Assembly (NCBI GenBank): GCA_043818095.1
Contig: JBDRGD010000084.1
Span: 1 to 6,816, forward strand
Source: JBDRGD01 sp043818095
GTDB lineage: Bacteria > Chloroflexota > Dehalococcoidia > Dehalococcoidales > RBG-16-60-22
Direction: 5' to 3'
DNA length: 6,816 nucleotides
Part shown: in pieces, positions 1 to 6,373 of the stretch
Position numbering within the stretch: the stretch's first letter is position 1
Layout: each line of letters opens with the position of its first letter
Notes under the pieces: model-generated
Databases searched by the model: none
Told to the model about the DNA's origin: nothing
The model's input: only the letters and a program-made list of their open reading frames with translations
Made by a program: the position numbers and the translations under genes

Positions 1-980
1 CCGGCGTTCTTGTCGTACTCGCCGAGCGCCTTCAGCTTCTCCATGGTATACGCCATCAGGCCCTGGCAGCTGCTGCAGGCCGCCTCGGCACGGATATCGT
101 ATTCCGGCCACTGCCCGAAGCCCCCCAGGTAGGGCACCCAGAGCGGCTTGTAGACCTCCTCGATGGTCCTCCCCCGCAGCTCGATGAGTTTTTCGGCGTA
201 GTTGCCCAGTCCCCGCTCGCGGGCGGGCTCGAAGTACGGCACCTTGTCGATGTCCAGCCCGATCATCCGGCAGACCGTGGCGTCCAGCGCCACCGGGTCC
301 TTGCTGGCGACGACGCAGCCGAAGTCCACGGGGATGCCGGTGTGGGGACCGAAGCCCTCGGCGGGACGGATAAGGTCGGCGATGGACAGGTCCGCCCGGA
401 TGACCGACCACAGGTCCATCATCGCCTCGGCGAGGTTGGTCTGGTGCATGCGGTAGTGAATCTTGTCCTGGACGACGCCCTTGATGTTTTTCAGGGCGCA
501 GGTGAAGACCATGCTGACGTGCGTCTTGAAGATGGGCAGGTTGACGATGTGCTCCGCCTCGACGAGGAACCGCGGCAGGCGCACAAAGCTGATATCCGAG
601 CGCGCGTCCCGGATGGGAATCTTGATAAGGTCCGTCTCACGCTTGATATCGATGATGCGGTCGGCGCCCGCCTCCCGGGCCGCGGGACCGATGCCGCTCA
701 CCTCGAGGCTTTCCAGGGTGTCGCAGCCGATGGCCGAGGCTTCCGCCACGATAATCTCCTTCGGCTGGGCTTTACGCAATTCCCGGATGACGGCGGTCAC
801 CACCGCGGGGCTGGTATTGACACTCGTCTCCGGCGGGAAAGCGTGCCCGGCGTTAGGCTTGATGACCACCACCGAATTAGGTTTGATAAGATTAGTGACG
901 CCGCCGAGCAACTCCAGGGCCTCGGCGACCATTTTTTCCGCATCCGTTCCCTTGACCAGGGAAACCACCGATTTCGCCAT
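1..980 (-). CDS. DUF362 domain-containing protein, 3' end cut by window edge
   Basis: The first 326 residues are visible and the reading frame is still open at the left edge. The start is the ATG at 980-978, preceded by AAAGGG about 9 bases upstream, and lies 19 bases after the M24 gene's stop. Recognisable DUF362 features, in order, are a VVVIKPNAGH segment near residues 37-46, NTSPAVV near 55-61, an IVAEAS segment near 77-82, LPIFKTH near 148-154 followed by LKNIKG near 163-168, and SKDPVALDA near 226-234. A CSSC pair (Cys302, Cys305) sits near the visible C-terminus and could bind metal or Fe-S. No signal peptide or membrane segment is evident, so it is probably cytoplasmic. The biochemical role of most DUF362 proteins is unknown to me. 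The spacing suggests co-transcription with the M24 gene. Family assignment is confident; function is not assigned. Confidence 0.85.
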   Translation of the reverse strand, partial: MAKSVVSLVKGTDAEKMVAEALELLGGVTNLIKPNSVVVIKPNAGHAFPPETSVNTSPAVVTAVIRELRKAQPKEIIVAEASAIGCDTLESLEVSGIGPAAREAGADRIIDIKRETDLIKIPIRDARSDISFVRLPRFLVEAEHIVNLPIFKTHVSMVFTCALKNIKGVVQDKIHYRMHQTNLAEAMMDLWSVIRADLSIADLIRPAEGFGPHTGIPVDFGCVVASKDPVALDATVCRMIGLDIDKVPYFEPARERGLGNYAEKLIELRGRTIEEVYKPLWVPYLGGFGQWPEYDIRAEAACSSCQGLMAYTMEKLKALGEYDKNA

Positions 981-999
981 TTTCCGCACCCTTTCGATA

Positions 1000-2226
1000 T
1001 TATGTCCAGCACTCCATCAGTTCCCCGATGGGGAACTTCGTCAGCAGGTCGTAGCCGTCTTTAGTGACCACCAGTTCTTCCTCAAGGCGCACGCCGTCCT
1101 TACCCCCCTGCTTCCCCGTCCACGTCTCCAGCGCGAGGACCATGCCTTCCTCCAGCGTCACCGGATTCGCTTTGGCGGTGGGATAGAAGATGAACGGCAT
1201 CTCGTGGAGGGAAATGCCCACGCCGTGCCCCAGCGCGTAGCCCTGGACGTCCCCCCACCGCTCGAAGCCCCAGTACTGCGGGGAGTCGGGCCAGTTCTTA
1301 CAGATGTCGAAGGTGGTGTTCCCCGCCTTGACCGCGCTCATCCCGGCGTAGAGCATCGCCCGGCATTCCTCGTAAATCTCTTTCTGCTCCGCGGAAGCCT
1401 TTCCGCACGAAAAGGTGCGGTAAACGCAGGACTTGTAGCCCTGGAAGGAGTTCCCGTTGATATCGATAACTACCAGGTCCCCCGGCCTTATCTGCCGGTC
1501 GGTATAGTCGATGCGCAGCGGGTTGGTGTGCGGGCCGGAAGCACAGACGAACTCCTGGGCCTCGTCCGCCCCCAGCGCGTAAAGACGGTTCATGCCGATG
1601 CCCACCAGCTGGCTCTCGGTAACGCCGGGCCGGATGGCATCCGCGATATCGGCGAAACCGGCGTCGGCGTTGGCACAGGCGAGACGTGTGCACTCGATTT
1701 CGTCCTGGCTTTTTATCTTGCGGGCTTCGAACATGATGTGCTTGGCGTCCACCGTCTTGATGCCCGCTTCGGCGAAGGCCTCCCCCATGAGGAACTCGCA
1801 GGTGCAGCCGTCCAGGCCCAGCGTCTCGCCGGTAAGGCCGTGCTCACTCATGATGCGCCCCACCACCCGCACCCAGCTGCCCAGGTCCGCGGTCGTCCGT
1901 GCCAACTTGGTGGGCACCCTCTCGGAGAATATCTTGTCCTTGAGCCAGGGCATCTCTTTCCGGAGGCGGTAGGGGGAAAAGCTGGCGCCGCCGTAGACAT
2001 AGGGGTCGCCATTGCGGGGCAGGACCACCGCGTGCGATTCCAGCCAGCGCGTGGGGATGGTCACGTAGTTGCCGGTGATGTAGCGGATATTCCAGGCTTC
2101 CCAGGTAATCAGAGCGCCCAGTCCTGCCGCCGCCATCTGCTCCCTGGCCCGGGCCAGGCGGAACTCCCGCATGCGCTCGTAGTTGATTCTCTCTTCGCGG
2201 TCCGTACCGAACTTAGGAATCGCCAT
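1000..2226 (-). CDS. M24-family Xaa-Pro peptidase/creatinase-like protein with altered metal site
   Basis: This is a complete 408-residue protein, the usual length for two-domain M24B proteins. The N-terminal creatinase-like domain covers about residues 15-165, and the C-terminal pita-bread domain about 170-400. Visible catalytic-domain landmarks are GDLVVIDINGN (Asp255), GHGVGISLHE (His334 and His341), LEEGMVLALE (Glu367) and GVRLEEELVV (Glu382). These match the usual first Asp, metal His, substrate His and two Glu ligands. The second Asp, normally in a GYxSD/GYxGD context, reads GYKSC, placing Cys267 there, and the spacing from Asp255 is one residue longer than in classical enzymes. It may therefore bind fewer metals, or do non-peptidase chemistry as creatinase and DddP-type M24 members do. 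The start is the ATG at 2226-2224 with AAGGGG just upstream. A promoter candidate lies about 70 bases upstream of the gene. Substrate is unknown. Confidence 0.88.
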   Translation of the reverse strand: MAIPKFGTDREERINYERMREFRLARAREQMAAAGLGALITWEAWNIRYITGNYVTIPTRWLESHAVVLPRNGDPYVYGGASFSPYRLRKEMPWLKDKIFSERVPTKLARTTADLGSWVRVVGRIMSEHGLTGETLGLDGCTCEFLMGEAFAEAGIKTVDAKHIMFEARKIKSQDEIECTRLACANADAGFADIADAIRPGVTESQLVGIGMNRLYALGADEAQEFVCASGPHTNPLRIDYTDRQIRPGDLVVIDINGNSFQGYKSCVYRTFSCGKASAEQKEIYEECRAMLYAGMSAVKAGNTTFDICKNWPDSPQYWGFERWGDVQGYALGHGVGISLHEMPFIFYPTAKANPVTLEEGMVLALETWTGKQGGKDGVRLEEELVVTKDGYDLLTKFPIGELMECWT

Positions 2227-2296
2227 GTCGCCCCTTTCCTCTGGTTCTTTCAGAGACAGCGCGGGGTTCCGCCGCGCCGAAGGTGATGCTACGCTA

Positions 2297-2325
2297 ATTA
2301 TAACACGCGGACTTGAGCTTGAGAA
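2297..2325 (-). promoter_or_regulatory. Candidate sigma-70-type promoter for the M24-DUF362 pair
   Basis: Reading the minus strand, TTCTCA (2325-2320, four of six matches to TTGACA) is followed by a 17-base spacer and a perfect TATAAT (2302-2297). TGT directly before the -10 box gives an extended -10. Transcription would start near 2290, leaving a leader of about 64 bases before the M24 ATG. A tandem CTCAAG hexamer overlaps the -35 box and spacer (2323-2312) and could be a regulator site, but this is speculative. The region is AT-rich relative to its surroundings, which supports the call. Confidence 0.6.
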
Positions 2326-2337
2326 AGCTGGGAAGTC

Positions 2338-2470
2338 CGGTTCTGTTCGGTTTTAGCCCAAACCGCTGTCAACTGTCATTGCGAGGGAGCACCAGCCCCC
2401 GTGGCAATCTGGATTGCTTCGCTTCGCTCGCAATGACAGAGCGCAAAACGACTAAATGCAAATAGAACCG
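2338..2470. repeat. 133-base nested inverted repeat, possible miniature mobile element
   Basis: The outer arms, 2338-2356 and 2452-2470, are 19 bases each and match at 15 of 19 positions as an inverted repeat. Both begin CGGTTCT and end TTTAG when read inward. They enclose a perfect 13-base inverted repeat (2373-2385 and 2427-2439) and a further central hairpin. The outer arms resemble terminal inverted repeats of a small non-coding element, but no target-site duplication was recognised and there is only one copy in the window. It lies between the end of the AcnX operon and the promoter of the M24 gene. No convincing gene overlaps it; the short open frame through it yields only the CHCERSEAI-type peptide typical of such repeats. 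Confidence 0.6.
2373..2439. repeat. Dispersed palindromic repeat unit (TGTCATTGCGAG type)
   Basis: CTGTCATTGCGAG at 2373-2385 is the exact reverse complement of CTCGCAATGACAG at 2427-2439. Inside, GCAATC (2404-2409) pairs with GATTGC (2412-2417) around a 2-base loop, so the unit can fold as a stem carrying an inner hairpin. The right half reads ATTGCTTCGCTTCGCTCGCAATGACA in two overlapping short pieces, wording familiar from intergenic repeats of many bacterial genomes including Dehalococcoidia. In RNA it could also act as a processing or weak termination structure after the AcnX operon, but no U-tract follows on the minus strand. Confidence 0.75.
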
Positions 2471-2481
2471 AGGTTTCCGCT

Positions 2482-2898
2482 TTAGCCGCCATCCCGGCGC
2501 GTGATGACCGCCGTCCCGCGGTCGGCATCCAGCTCCACGTGGTCCCCCGTGCGGATTGCCGCGGTGGGGTCGTCGCCCGCCCGGTCAATCATGGGAATGT
2601 TCGCCATGATAGCGCCGATGGCCGTGACCGGCTCGGCCCGGAGGTTGATAATCCCCGCCGGGGCGGCCTGGTGCCGTCCCAGGTCATAGAGCGCGTAGGA
2701 ACCGCCGGTGGAGCCTTTGCCGGTGGGAAAAACGATGATTTTCCCGGCGAAGCTGACGCCCTCCAGTTCGTGCCCCTGCTCCGTGATGACGCCCGCGGAG
2801 GTGTCCACGTTCAGAAAGCAGATGTCCTCGTGGCTGACGAGGGCTTCCCCCCGCACCCTGCCGCCCACGATTTTCCGCCCCTGAATCACGTCCGCCAT
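2482..2898 (-). CDS. Aconitase X small subunit A (DUF126 swivelling domain)
   Basis: This is a 138-residue protein matching the small, swivelling subunit of two-component AcnX dehydratases, which closes over the large subunit to complete the active site. Family landmarks are the N-terminal GGRVRGEALV stretch (12-21), FAGKIIVFPTGKGST (50-64) with conserved Ser63, AGIINL (81-86) and ANIPMID (99-105). The in-frame extension to 2937 is rejected in favour of the ATG at 2898-2896. GGAGA sits 5 bases before that ATG, and residue 2 onward matches paralogue B. It begins 2 bases after the large-subunit stop, so it is probably translationally coupled and forms a heterodimer with large subunit A. It differs from paralogue B at PTGKGST versus PMGKGSA, beside the catalytic Ser. 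The operon appears to end here. Confidence 0.92.
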   Translation of the reverse strand: MADVIQGRKIVGGRVRGEALVSHEDICFLNVDTSAGVITEQGHELEGVSFAGKIIVFPTGKGSTGGSYALYDLGRHQAAPAGIINLRAEPVTAIGAIMANIPMIDRAGDDPTAAIRTGDHVELDADRGTAVITRRDGG

Positions 2899-2900
2899 TG

Positions 2901-4130
2901 TTATCTCCAGACCCCGCTGACGGCGGCGTCCACGCACCGCTCCAGCGGGCCGTAATGGGGCATCATGACGTTGTGCGTACGCAGGTAAAAAGCCATCTTC
3001 GCGGAGTTGGTGGCGAAGGTGCGGTGGCCGTGCTGCGGGAAATAATCGTCGGGCATCACCAGGGGGCAGGTCTCGCAGATAATCTGCACCCCTGCCTCCG
3101 CCAGCGTCCGGGCATAACCGGCGCGCTCGGCATAAGCCTTCACCGGGACGGAGGTCAGGACCCAGAAAGCCACGCCGGAGTGCACCCGGCGCCCTTCAAG
3201 CAGCCCGGCAATCGTCTTTATTTCATTAATGGAGGCATGCGGGCAGCCGATGACCACCATGTCCAGCCCGTTTCCCGCCGCCGCGGAAAGCTCCGCCGCC
3301 GTCTGCTCAAGCTCCCGCCTGCCGAACTCGATGGTCTCGTCCGGTTTCTTTCCTCCGAAGGCCGCCGCCTCCGTGGGGGCTTCCGGGGTAACGCCGGCGA
3401 CGTGGAAAAGGGTGACTGCGCCCGAGGTCGCCAGGGCGGCACCGAGGAACTTCAGCTGGTCGCGGGAAACGCTGCCGGTGATGCCGGTGAACACCGGCGA
3501 ACGCTCCTGGACGATGCCGCCGGTGAAGTATCCCAGGGTGGCGAAGTCCGTGTTGCCGCGCAGCTCCGTGGTGACCACCACCCTGACTTCACCCCACCGT
3601 TTTTCATCGAGGTGGTAACCGCAGAACGGCGTCCTGCCGGTAATCGCCGCCGCCAGGGGAACGGGCCCGCCCTCACGGTTGGTACGTGCGCCGAGCACCG
3701 AGTTGGCGAAGATGACCGCGGAGGACTCCGCCCAGGAAACGTGTTCCCCCAGCCCGGGGGCATGCCCCACCTGGTAAGGGGCGCAGGTAGGGCTGATAAT
3801 CGCGCCCATCTGCTCGTATGCCTTCAGCAGGGCCATCTGCTCGGCGTGGTACTCCTCGGGGATGCCCATTTCCCGCCAGCGCTGGAGGTCGAAGGAAACG
3901 AAGTTGGCCGTCGCCGGGATGATGAAGCGCGCCCCTTTGGCCGCCATCTCCTCCACGAAGGGACGGACGCCCTCCCTGACCAGGAAACCGACGAGGTGAG
4001 CGTGGGTGACCGGCACCATCTTCTCCGCCTCGTAAATCTCGCCCAGGGCCACCAGGATTTCCATGGACTTCTGGACGGGATAACCGAGCTTGCCCCCCAG
4101 CATCGCTTCTTCTTCGCGGCTCAGTTTCAT
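2901..4130 (-). CDS. Aconitase X large (catalytic) subunit A (DUF521)
   Basis: A complete 409-residue large subunit of an AcnX-type hydro-lyase, a cytosolic enzyme that removes water from a hydroxy-acid substrate using an iron centre held by cysteines. Landmarks in order are YPVQKSMEIL (17-26), PTCAPY (Cys116), GEHVSWAESSAV (128-139), ARTNREGGP (148-156), GYHLDEKRWG (171-180), TPEAPTEAAAFGGKK (248-262), GCPHAS (Cys296) and ETCP (Cys355). Cys116, Cys296 and Cys355 align with Cys in paralogue B and are the likely cluster ligands. Cys170 and Cys352 are specific to A, while Cys399 also has a counterpart in B. The start ATG at 4130-4128 has GGGGAGG about 9 bases upstream and lies 24 bases after the nitroreductase stop. 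Known AcnX substrates are cis-3-hydroxy-L-proline and mevalonate 5-phosphate; which, if either, applies here is unresolved. No UbiD-type decarboxylase or imino-acid reductase is visible beside it. Confidence 0.93.
   Translation of the reverse strand: MKLSREEEAMLGGKLGYPVQKSMEILVALGEIYEAEKMVPVTHAHLVGFLVREGVRPFVEEMAAKGARFIIPATANFVSFDLQRWREMGIPEEYHAEQMALLKAYEQMGAIISPTCAPYQVGHAPGLGEHVSWAESSAVIFANSVLGARTNREGGPVPLAAAITGRTPFCGYHLDEKRWGEVRVVVTTELRGNTDFATLGYFTGGIVQERSPVFTGITGSVSRDQLKFLGAALATSGAVTLFHVAGVTPEAPTEAAAFGGKKPDETIEFGRRELEQTAAELSAAAGNGLDMVVIGCPHASINEIKTIAGLLEGRRVHSGVAFWVLTSVPVKAYAERAGYARTLAEAGVQIICETCPLVMPDDYFPQHGHRTFATNSAKMAFYLRTHNVMMPHYGPLERCVDAAVSGVWR
2904..2908 (-). promoter_or_regulatory. 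Ribosome binding site of AcnX small subunit A, inside the large-subunit gene
   Basis: On the minus strand GGAGA lies within the last Trp-Arg codons of large subunit A, 5 bases before the small-subunit ATG. It fixes the start at 2898 and implies coupled translation of the two subunits. The equivalent site in pair B has the same placement. Confidence 0.75.
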
Positions 4131-4154
4131 GGCGCCCGCCTCCCCGGCCCGATG

Positions 4155-4664
4155 CTACCAGTGTTCGTAGCTTACCAGCTCGCTGATGGGCTTGCGTTTT
4201 TTTTCCCGGGGCGCGTCCACCGGATAGCCCAGGGGCGTGAACGCAATCGGCTCGACACCTTCGGGGAGTTTCAGGATTTCCCGGGTGGCTTCGGGGTCGA
4301 ACGACCCTATCCAGCAGGTGCCCAGGCCCAGGTCCGCGGCGGCCAGGGTAAGATGGTCTATCGCAATCGCCGCATCCACGTCGCCGTAGAGCTTCCCGTC
4401 TTTGCGCGCCCAGCTTTCCGAGGTAATAATGCAGATGCAGATTACAATCGGGGCCACCTGGAGCCAGTCCCGATGGTAAATGCGCCCGATGTCGGCCTCT
4501 CTCCCCTTCGTCTTGATGACAATCAGCCGGATGGGCTGCAAATTATGCGCCGAGGGCGCCAGGCGTACCGCCTCCAGCACCTGCCGGAGTTTGCTGTCCT
4601 CGACCGGGTCCGGCTTGTAAGCCCGGGAGCTGTAGCGCTTTTCCGCAAGTTCCAAAAAGTTCAT
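4155..4664 (-). CDS. Small nitroreductase-family FMN oxidoreductase
   Basis: A complete 169-residue protein, typical of the short nitroreductase subfamily that binds FMN as a homodimer and transfers electrons from NAD(P)H. Visible motifs are the phosphate-binding RYSSRAY (10-16), APSAHNLQP (36-44) in the family's PSAxNxQP form, DVDAAIAIDHLTLAAADLGL (95-114), GTCWIG (115-120) and FTPLGYPVDAP (142-152). It has no signal peptide or transmembrane segment. The start ATG at 4664-4662 has a strong AAGGAGAGG 6 bases upstream. It sits between two AcnX pairs, 42 bases after small subunit B and 24 bases before large subunit A, so it is probably co-expressed. Members of this family reduce nitro groups, quinones, enones or flavins; the context suggests it may reduce a double bond made by an adjacent dehydratase, which is inference. 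Confidence 0.9.
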   Translation of the reverse strand: MNFLELAEKRYSSRAYKPDPVEDSKLRQVLEAVRLAPSAHNLQPIRLIVIKTKGREADIGRIYHRDWLQVAPIVICICIITSESWARKDGKLYGDVDAAIAIDHLTLAAADLGLGTCWIGSFDPEATREILKLPEGVEPIAFTPLGYPVDAPREKKRKPISELVSYEHW

Positions 4665-4706
4665 CCGGGACCTCTCCTTGTTCCTGTCGTTGGGGTGAAA
4701 ACGGTA

Positions 4707-5123
4707 TCAGCGGCGCGGGATAACGCGGACAGTGCCCGTGTAGGCGTCCATCTCCACGTAATCGCCCGTCTTAATAAGCTCCACGGGATTGCCGTCCAGC
4801 TTGTCAATCATGGGGATATTGCCCATCACGGCGCCCACGGCAATAGGGTGGATGGCCTGGACGTTGATAATGCCCTTCGGCGGCACGCCGCACCTGACCA
4901 GCTCCAGCATGGTGTAGGGGTTCGCCGCGGAGCCCTTACCCATGGGAAAGACCAGGATTTTCCCGGCGACGCTGACACCGTCCAGGTCATGCCCCCGGTC
5001 CCGGAGGACGCCTGTTTCGGTATCGAACTTGCCGAGGAAACCGATGCGCATCTGCGAGACCAGCGCCTCTCCCTCGACCTTGCCCTTGCTGACGCAGTGA
5101 CCGTGCAGGACTATCTCACTCAT
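4707..5123 (-). CDS. Aconitase X small subunit B (DUF126 swivelling domain)
   Basis: A 138-residue AcnX small subunit, exactly the length of its paralogue A. Landmarks are GKVEGEALVS (14-23), AGKILVFPMGKGSA (53-66) with conserved Ser65, KGIINVQA (83-90), GNIPMID (101-107) and GDYVEMDAYTG (120-130). The ATG at 5123-5121 is chosen over the in-frame ATG at 5138, because that upstream ATG overlaps the GGAGGA ribosome binding site that serves the inner start 7 bases away. Paralogue A aligns from the chosen Met. It begins 2 bases after the stop of large subunit B and should form a heterodimer with it. It carries two cysteines, at 10 and 78, that paralogue A lacks at those places. Function as an AcnX subunit is confident; substrate is not known. 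Confidence 0.92.
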   Translation of the reverse strand: MSEIVLHGHCVSKGKVEGEALVSQMRIGFLGKFDTETGVLRDRGHDLDGVSVAGKILVFPMGKGSAANPYTMLELVRCGVPPKGIINVQAIHPIAVGAVMGNIPMIDKLDGNPVELIKTGDYVEMDAYTGTVRVIPRR

Positions 5124-5125
5124 GA

Positions 5126-6373
5126 CTAGCTCCTCCATTTCCCGGTGACGGCAGCGGCCACGCAGTCCGCCGCGGAACCAAAATGAGTTCGGGCATACTC
5201 ATGGGCGCTCAACTCGATCGCCAGCTTCCCCGAATCGGTGGCGATGATACCCGGACGACAGTCTTTCATCAGCTCCTCGGACTTGGTGATGACGCAGGTG
5301 TCGGCCATGACCCTCCCCCCGGCGCCCTCGATGATGTCCACCAGGCCCATGCCCCGTGCGTAAGCCTTCGCCATCCGGGAGGTGGTGATGACCAGCGCCA
5401 CCCCCGGCTTGATTTTCTTCCCGTCGAGCAGGCGCGCAATCTCTGCGATTTCCTGGATGGAGGCATGGGGACAGCCGAAGCCGACCACGTGGATGTCACG
5501 GGTGGTGGCCGGGGAGAGCGCCGCCTTGGCCTCCTCCATCTCTTTTTTCCCGAACTCCACGGTCTGCCAGTCCCGGACCTTTTTCCCGCCGAAAGCCGCC
5601 TCCAGGGTGGGCGCCTCCGGGGTGATGCCGACCGCATGGTAAAGCTCCACCGCCCCGATGTTGGCGGCGGGCGCCCCAATCATCCTGAAGTCGTCCAGGG
5701 TAATGGTCTGGGGCAGCCCCACGAAAACGGGAATCTGGTTCCCGGCGACCTTCCCCGCGAAATAGCCCAGCGCCCCGTAGTCTTCCAGTCCGTTCATCGG
5801 GACGGTAACCCTGATTTCCAGCTGCCCGTAGCGGTTATGGTCCAGGTGATAGCCGTATTCCGCCACCCTCCCGGTGAGCGCCGCGGCGAAGGAACTGGGA
5901 CCCCCCTCCCGGTTGGTGCGCGCCCCGAACACGGAGTTGACGAAGTTGACCGCCGAGGACTCGTTCCAGGCGACGTGCTCCCCGAAGCGGGGCATGTGAC
6001 CGATTAAGTAAGGCGTGCAGGTGTTCGAGAGGAAAGCCCCCATCTTTATCAGGGCATTGGTCGCGTCCGTCTGCCGCCGGATAAATCCCTCGGAAAGCCC
6101 GAAATCGTGCGGCGTCTCGGGGTCGATGCTGATGGGGTTGGTATCCAGGTAAATCCGGAATTTTCCCCCCTTCGCCGCCATCTCTTCGAGAAACTGCACC
6201 CCGGCTTCGAGTATCGCCACCAGCTGGACGGTGGAGTGCGCGGAGTTCACCGGAATCATGCGCTCGGCGCCGTAGCAGTCCCCCAGCGCCATCAGGATTT
6301 CCATGGATTTCTGCACGGGGTAGCCGTACTTGCCGTCGAGCATTTCCTGCTCTTCTCTCGTTAGCTTTATCAT
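5126..6373 (-). CDS. Aconitase X large (catalytic) subunit B (DUF521)
   Basis: A complete 415-residue AcnX large subunit. Landmarks are YPVQKSMEIL (18-27), NTCTPY (Cys119), GEHVAWNESSAV (131-142), ARTNREGGP (151-159), GYHLDHNRYG (174-183), TPEAPTLEAAFGGKK (251-265), GCPHAS (Cys301) and ADTC (Cys360). Cys119, Cys301 and Cys360 match Cys116, Cys296 and Cys355 of paralogue A and probably hold the iron centre; Cys404 matches Cys399. A longer in-frame start at 6466 is rejected because it runs back through the ferredoxin gene in another frame. The ATG at 6373-6371 has GGAG 5 bases upstream, and its stretch MIKLTREEQEML matches the start of paralogue A. Its ATG overlaps the TGA of the upstream gene as ATGA, implying coupled translation. 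C-terminal to Cys360 it diverges from A (ITKSEELMKDC versus LVMPDDYFPQH), so the two may differ in substrate. Confidence 0.93.
   Translation of the reverse strand: MIKLTREEQEMLDGKYGYPVQKSMEILMALGDCYGAERMIPVNSAHSTVQLVAILEAGVQFLEEMAAKGGKFRIYLDTNPISIDPETPHDFGLSEGFIRRQTDATNALIKMGAFLSNTCTPYLIGHMPRFGEHVAWNESSAVNFVNSVFGARTNREGGPSSFAAALTGRVAEYGYHLDHNRYGQLEIRVTVPMNGLEDYGALGYFAGKVAGNQIPVFVGLPQTITLDDFRMIGAPAANIGAVELYHAVGITPEAPTLEAAFGGKKVRDWQTVEFGKKEMEEAKAALSPATTRDIHVVGFGCPHASIQEIAEIARLLDGKKIKPGVALVITTSRMAKAYARGMGLVDIIEGAGGRVMADTCVITKSEELMKDCRPGIIATDSGKLAIELSAHEYARTHFGSAADCVAAAVTGKWRS
5129..5136 (-). promoter_or_regulatory. Ribosome binding site of AcnX small subunit B, inside the large-subunit gene
   Basis: GGAGGAGC on the minus strand overlaps the final Trp-Arg-Ser codons of large subunit B and lies 5 bases (7 from the GGAGGA core) before the small-subunit ATG at 5123. 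This decides that start against the ATG at 5138 and shows the same overlapping layout as pair A. Confidence 0.75.

Noticed and set aside
342..1064. A 240-codon plus-strand open frame over the DUF362 gene
   Set aside because: It is the exact in-register antisense of DUF362 codons and shows no independent family signal.
463..2286. A 607-codon open frame on the plus strand
   Set aside because: It runs antisense through both the DUF362 and M24 genes with no recognisable motifs, and is explained by GC-rich third positions.
2348..2365. CGGTTT/AAACCG hairpin as a terminator
   Set aside because: The stem has only six pairs with no following U-tract on either strand, so it is not a convincing intrinsic terminator.
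2227..2481. CRISPR array or tRNA in the main intergenic gap
   Set aside because: There are no regularly spaced direct repeats and no cloverleaf; the gap is explained by the nested palindrome and a promoter.
2376..2588. A 70-codon minus-strand frame containing CHCERSEAI
   Set aside because: This peptide is the translation of the dispersed palindromic repeat, and the frame overlaps the end of AcnX small subunit A.
2898..5129. A 743-codon open frame on the plus strand opposite four genes
   Set aside because: It is antisense to strongly supported AcnX and nitroreductase genes, its protein is low-complexity-like with no recognisable domain, and long antisense frames are expected opposite GC-rich codon usage.
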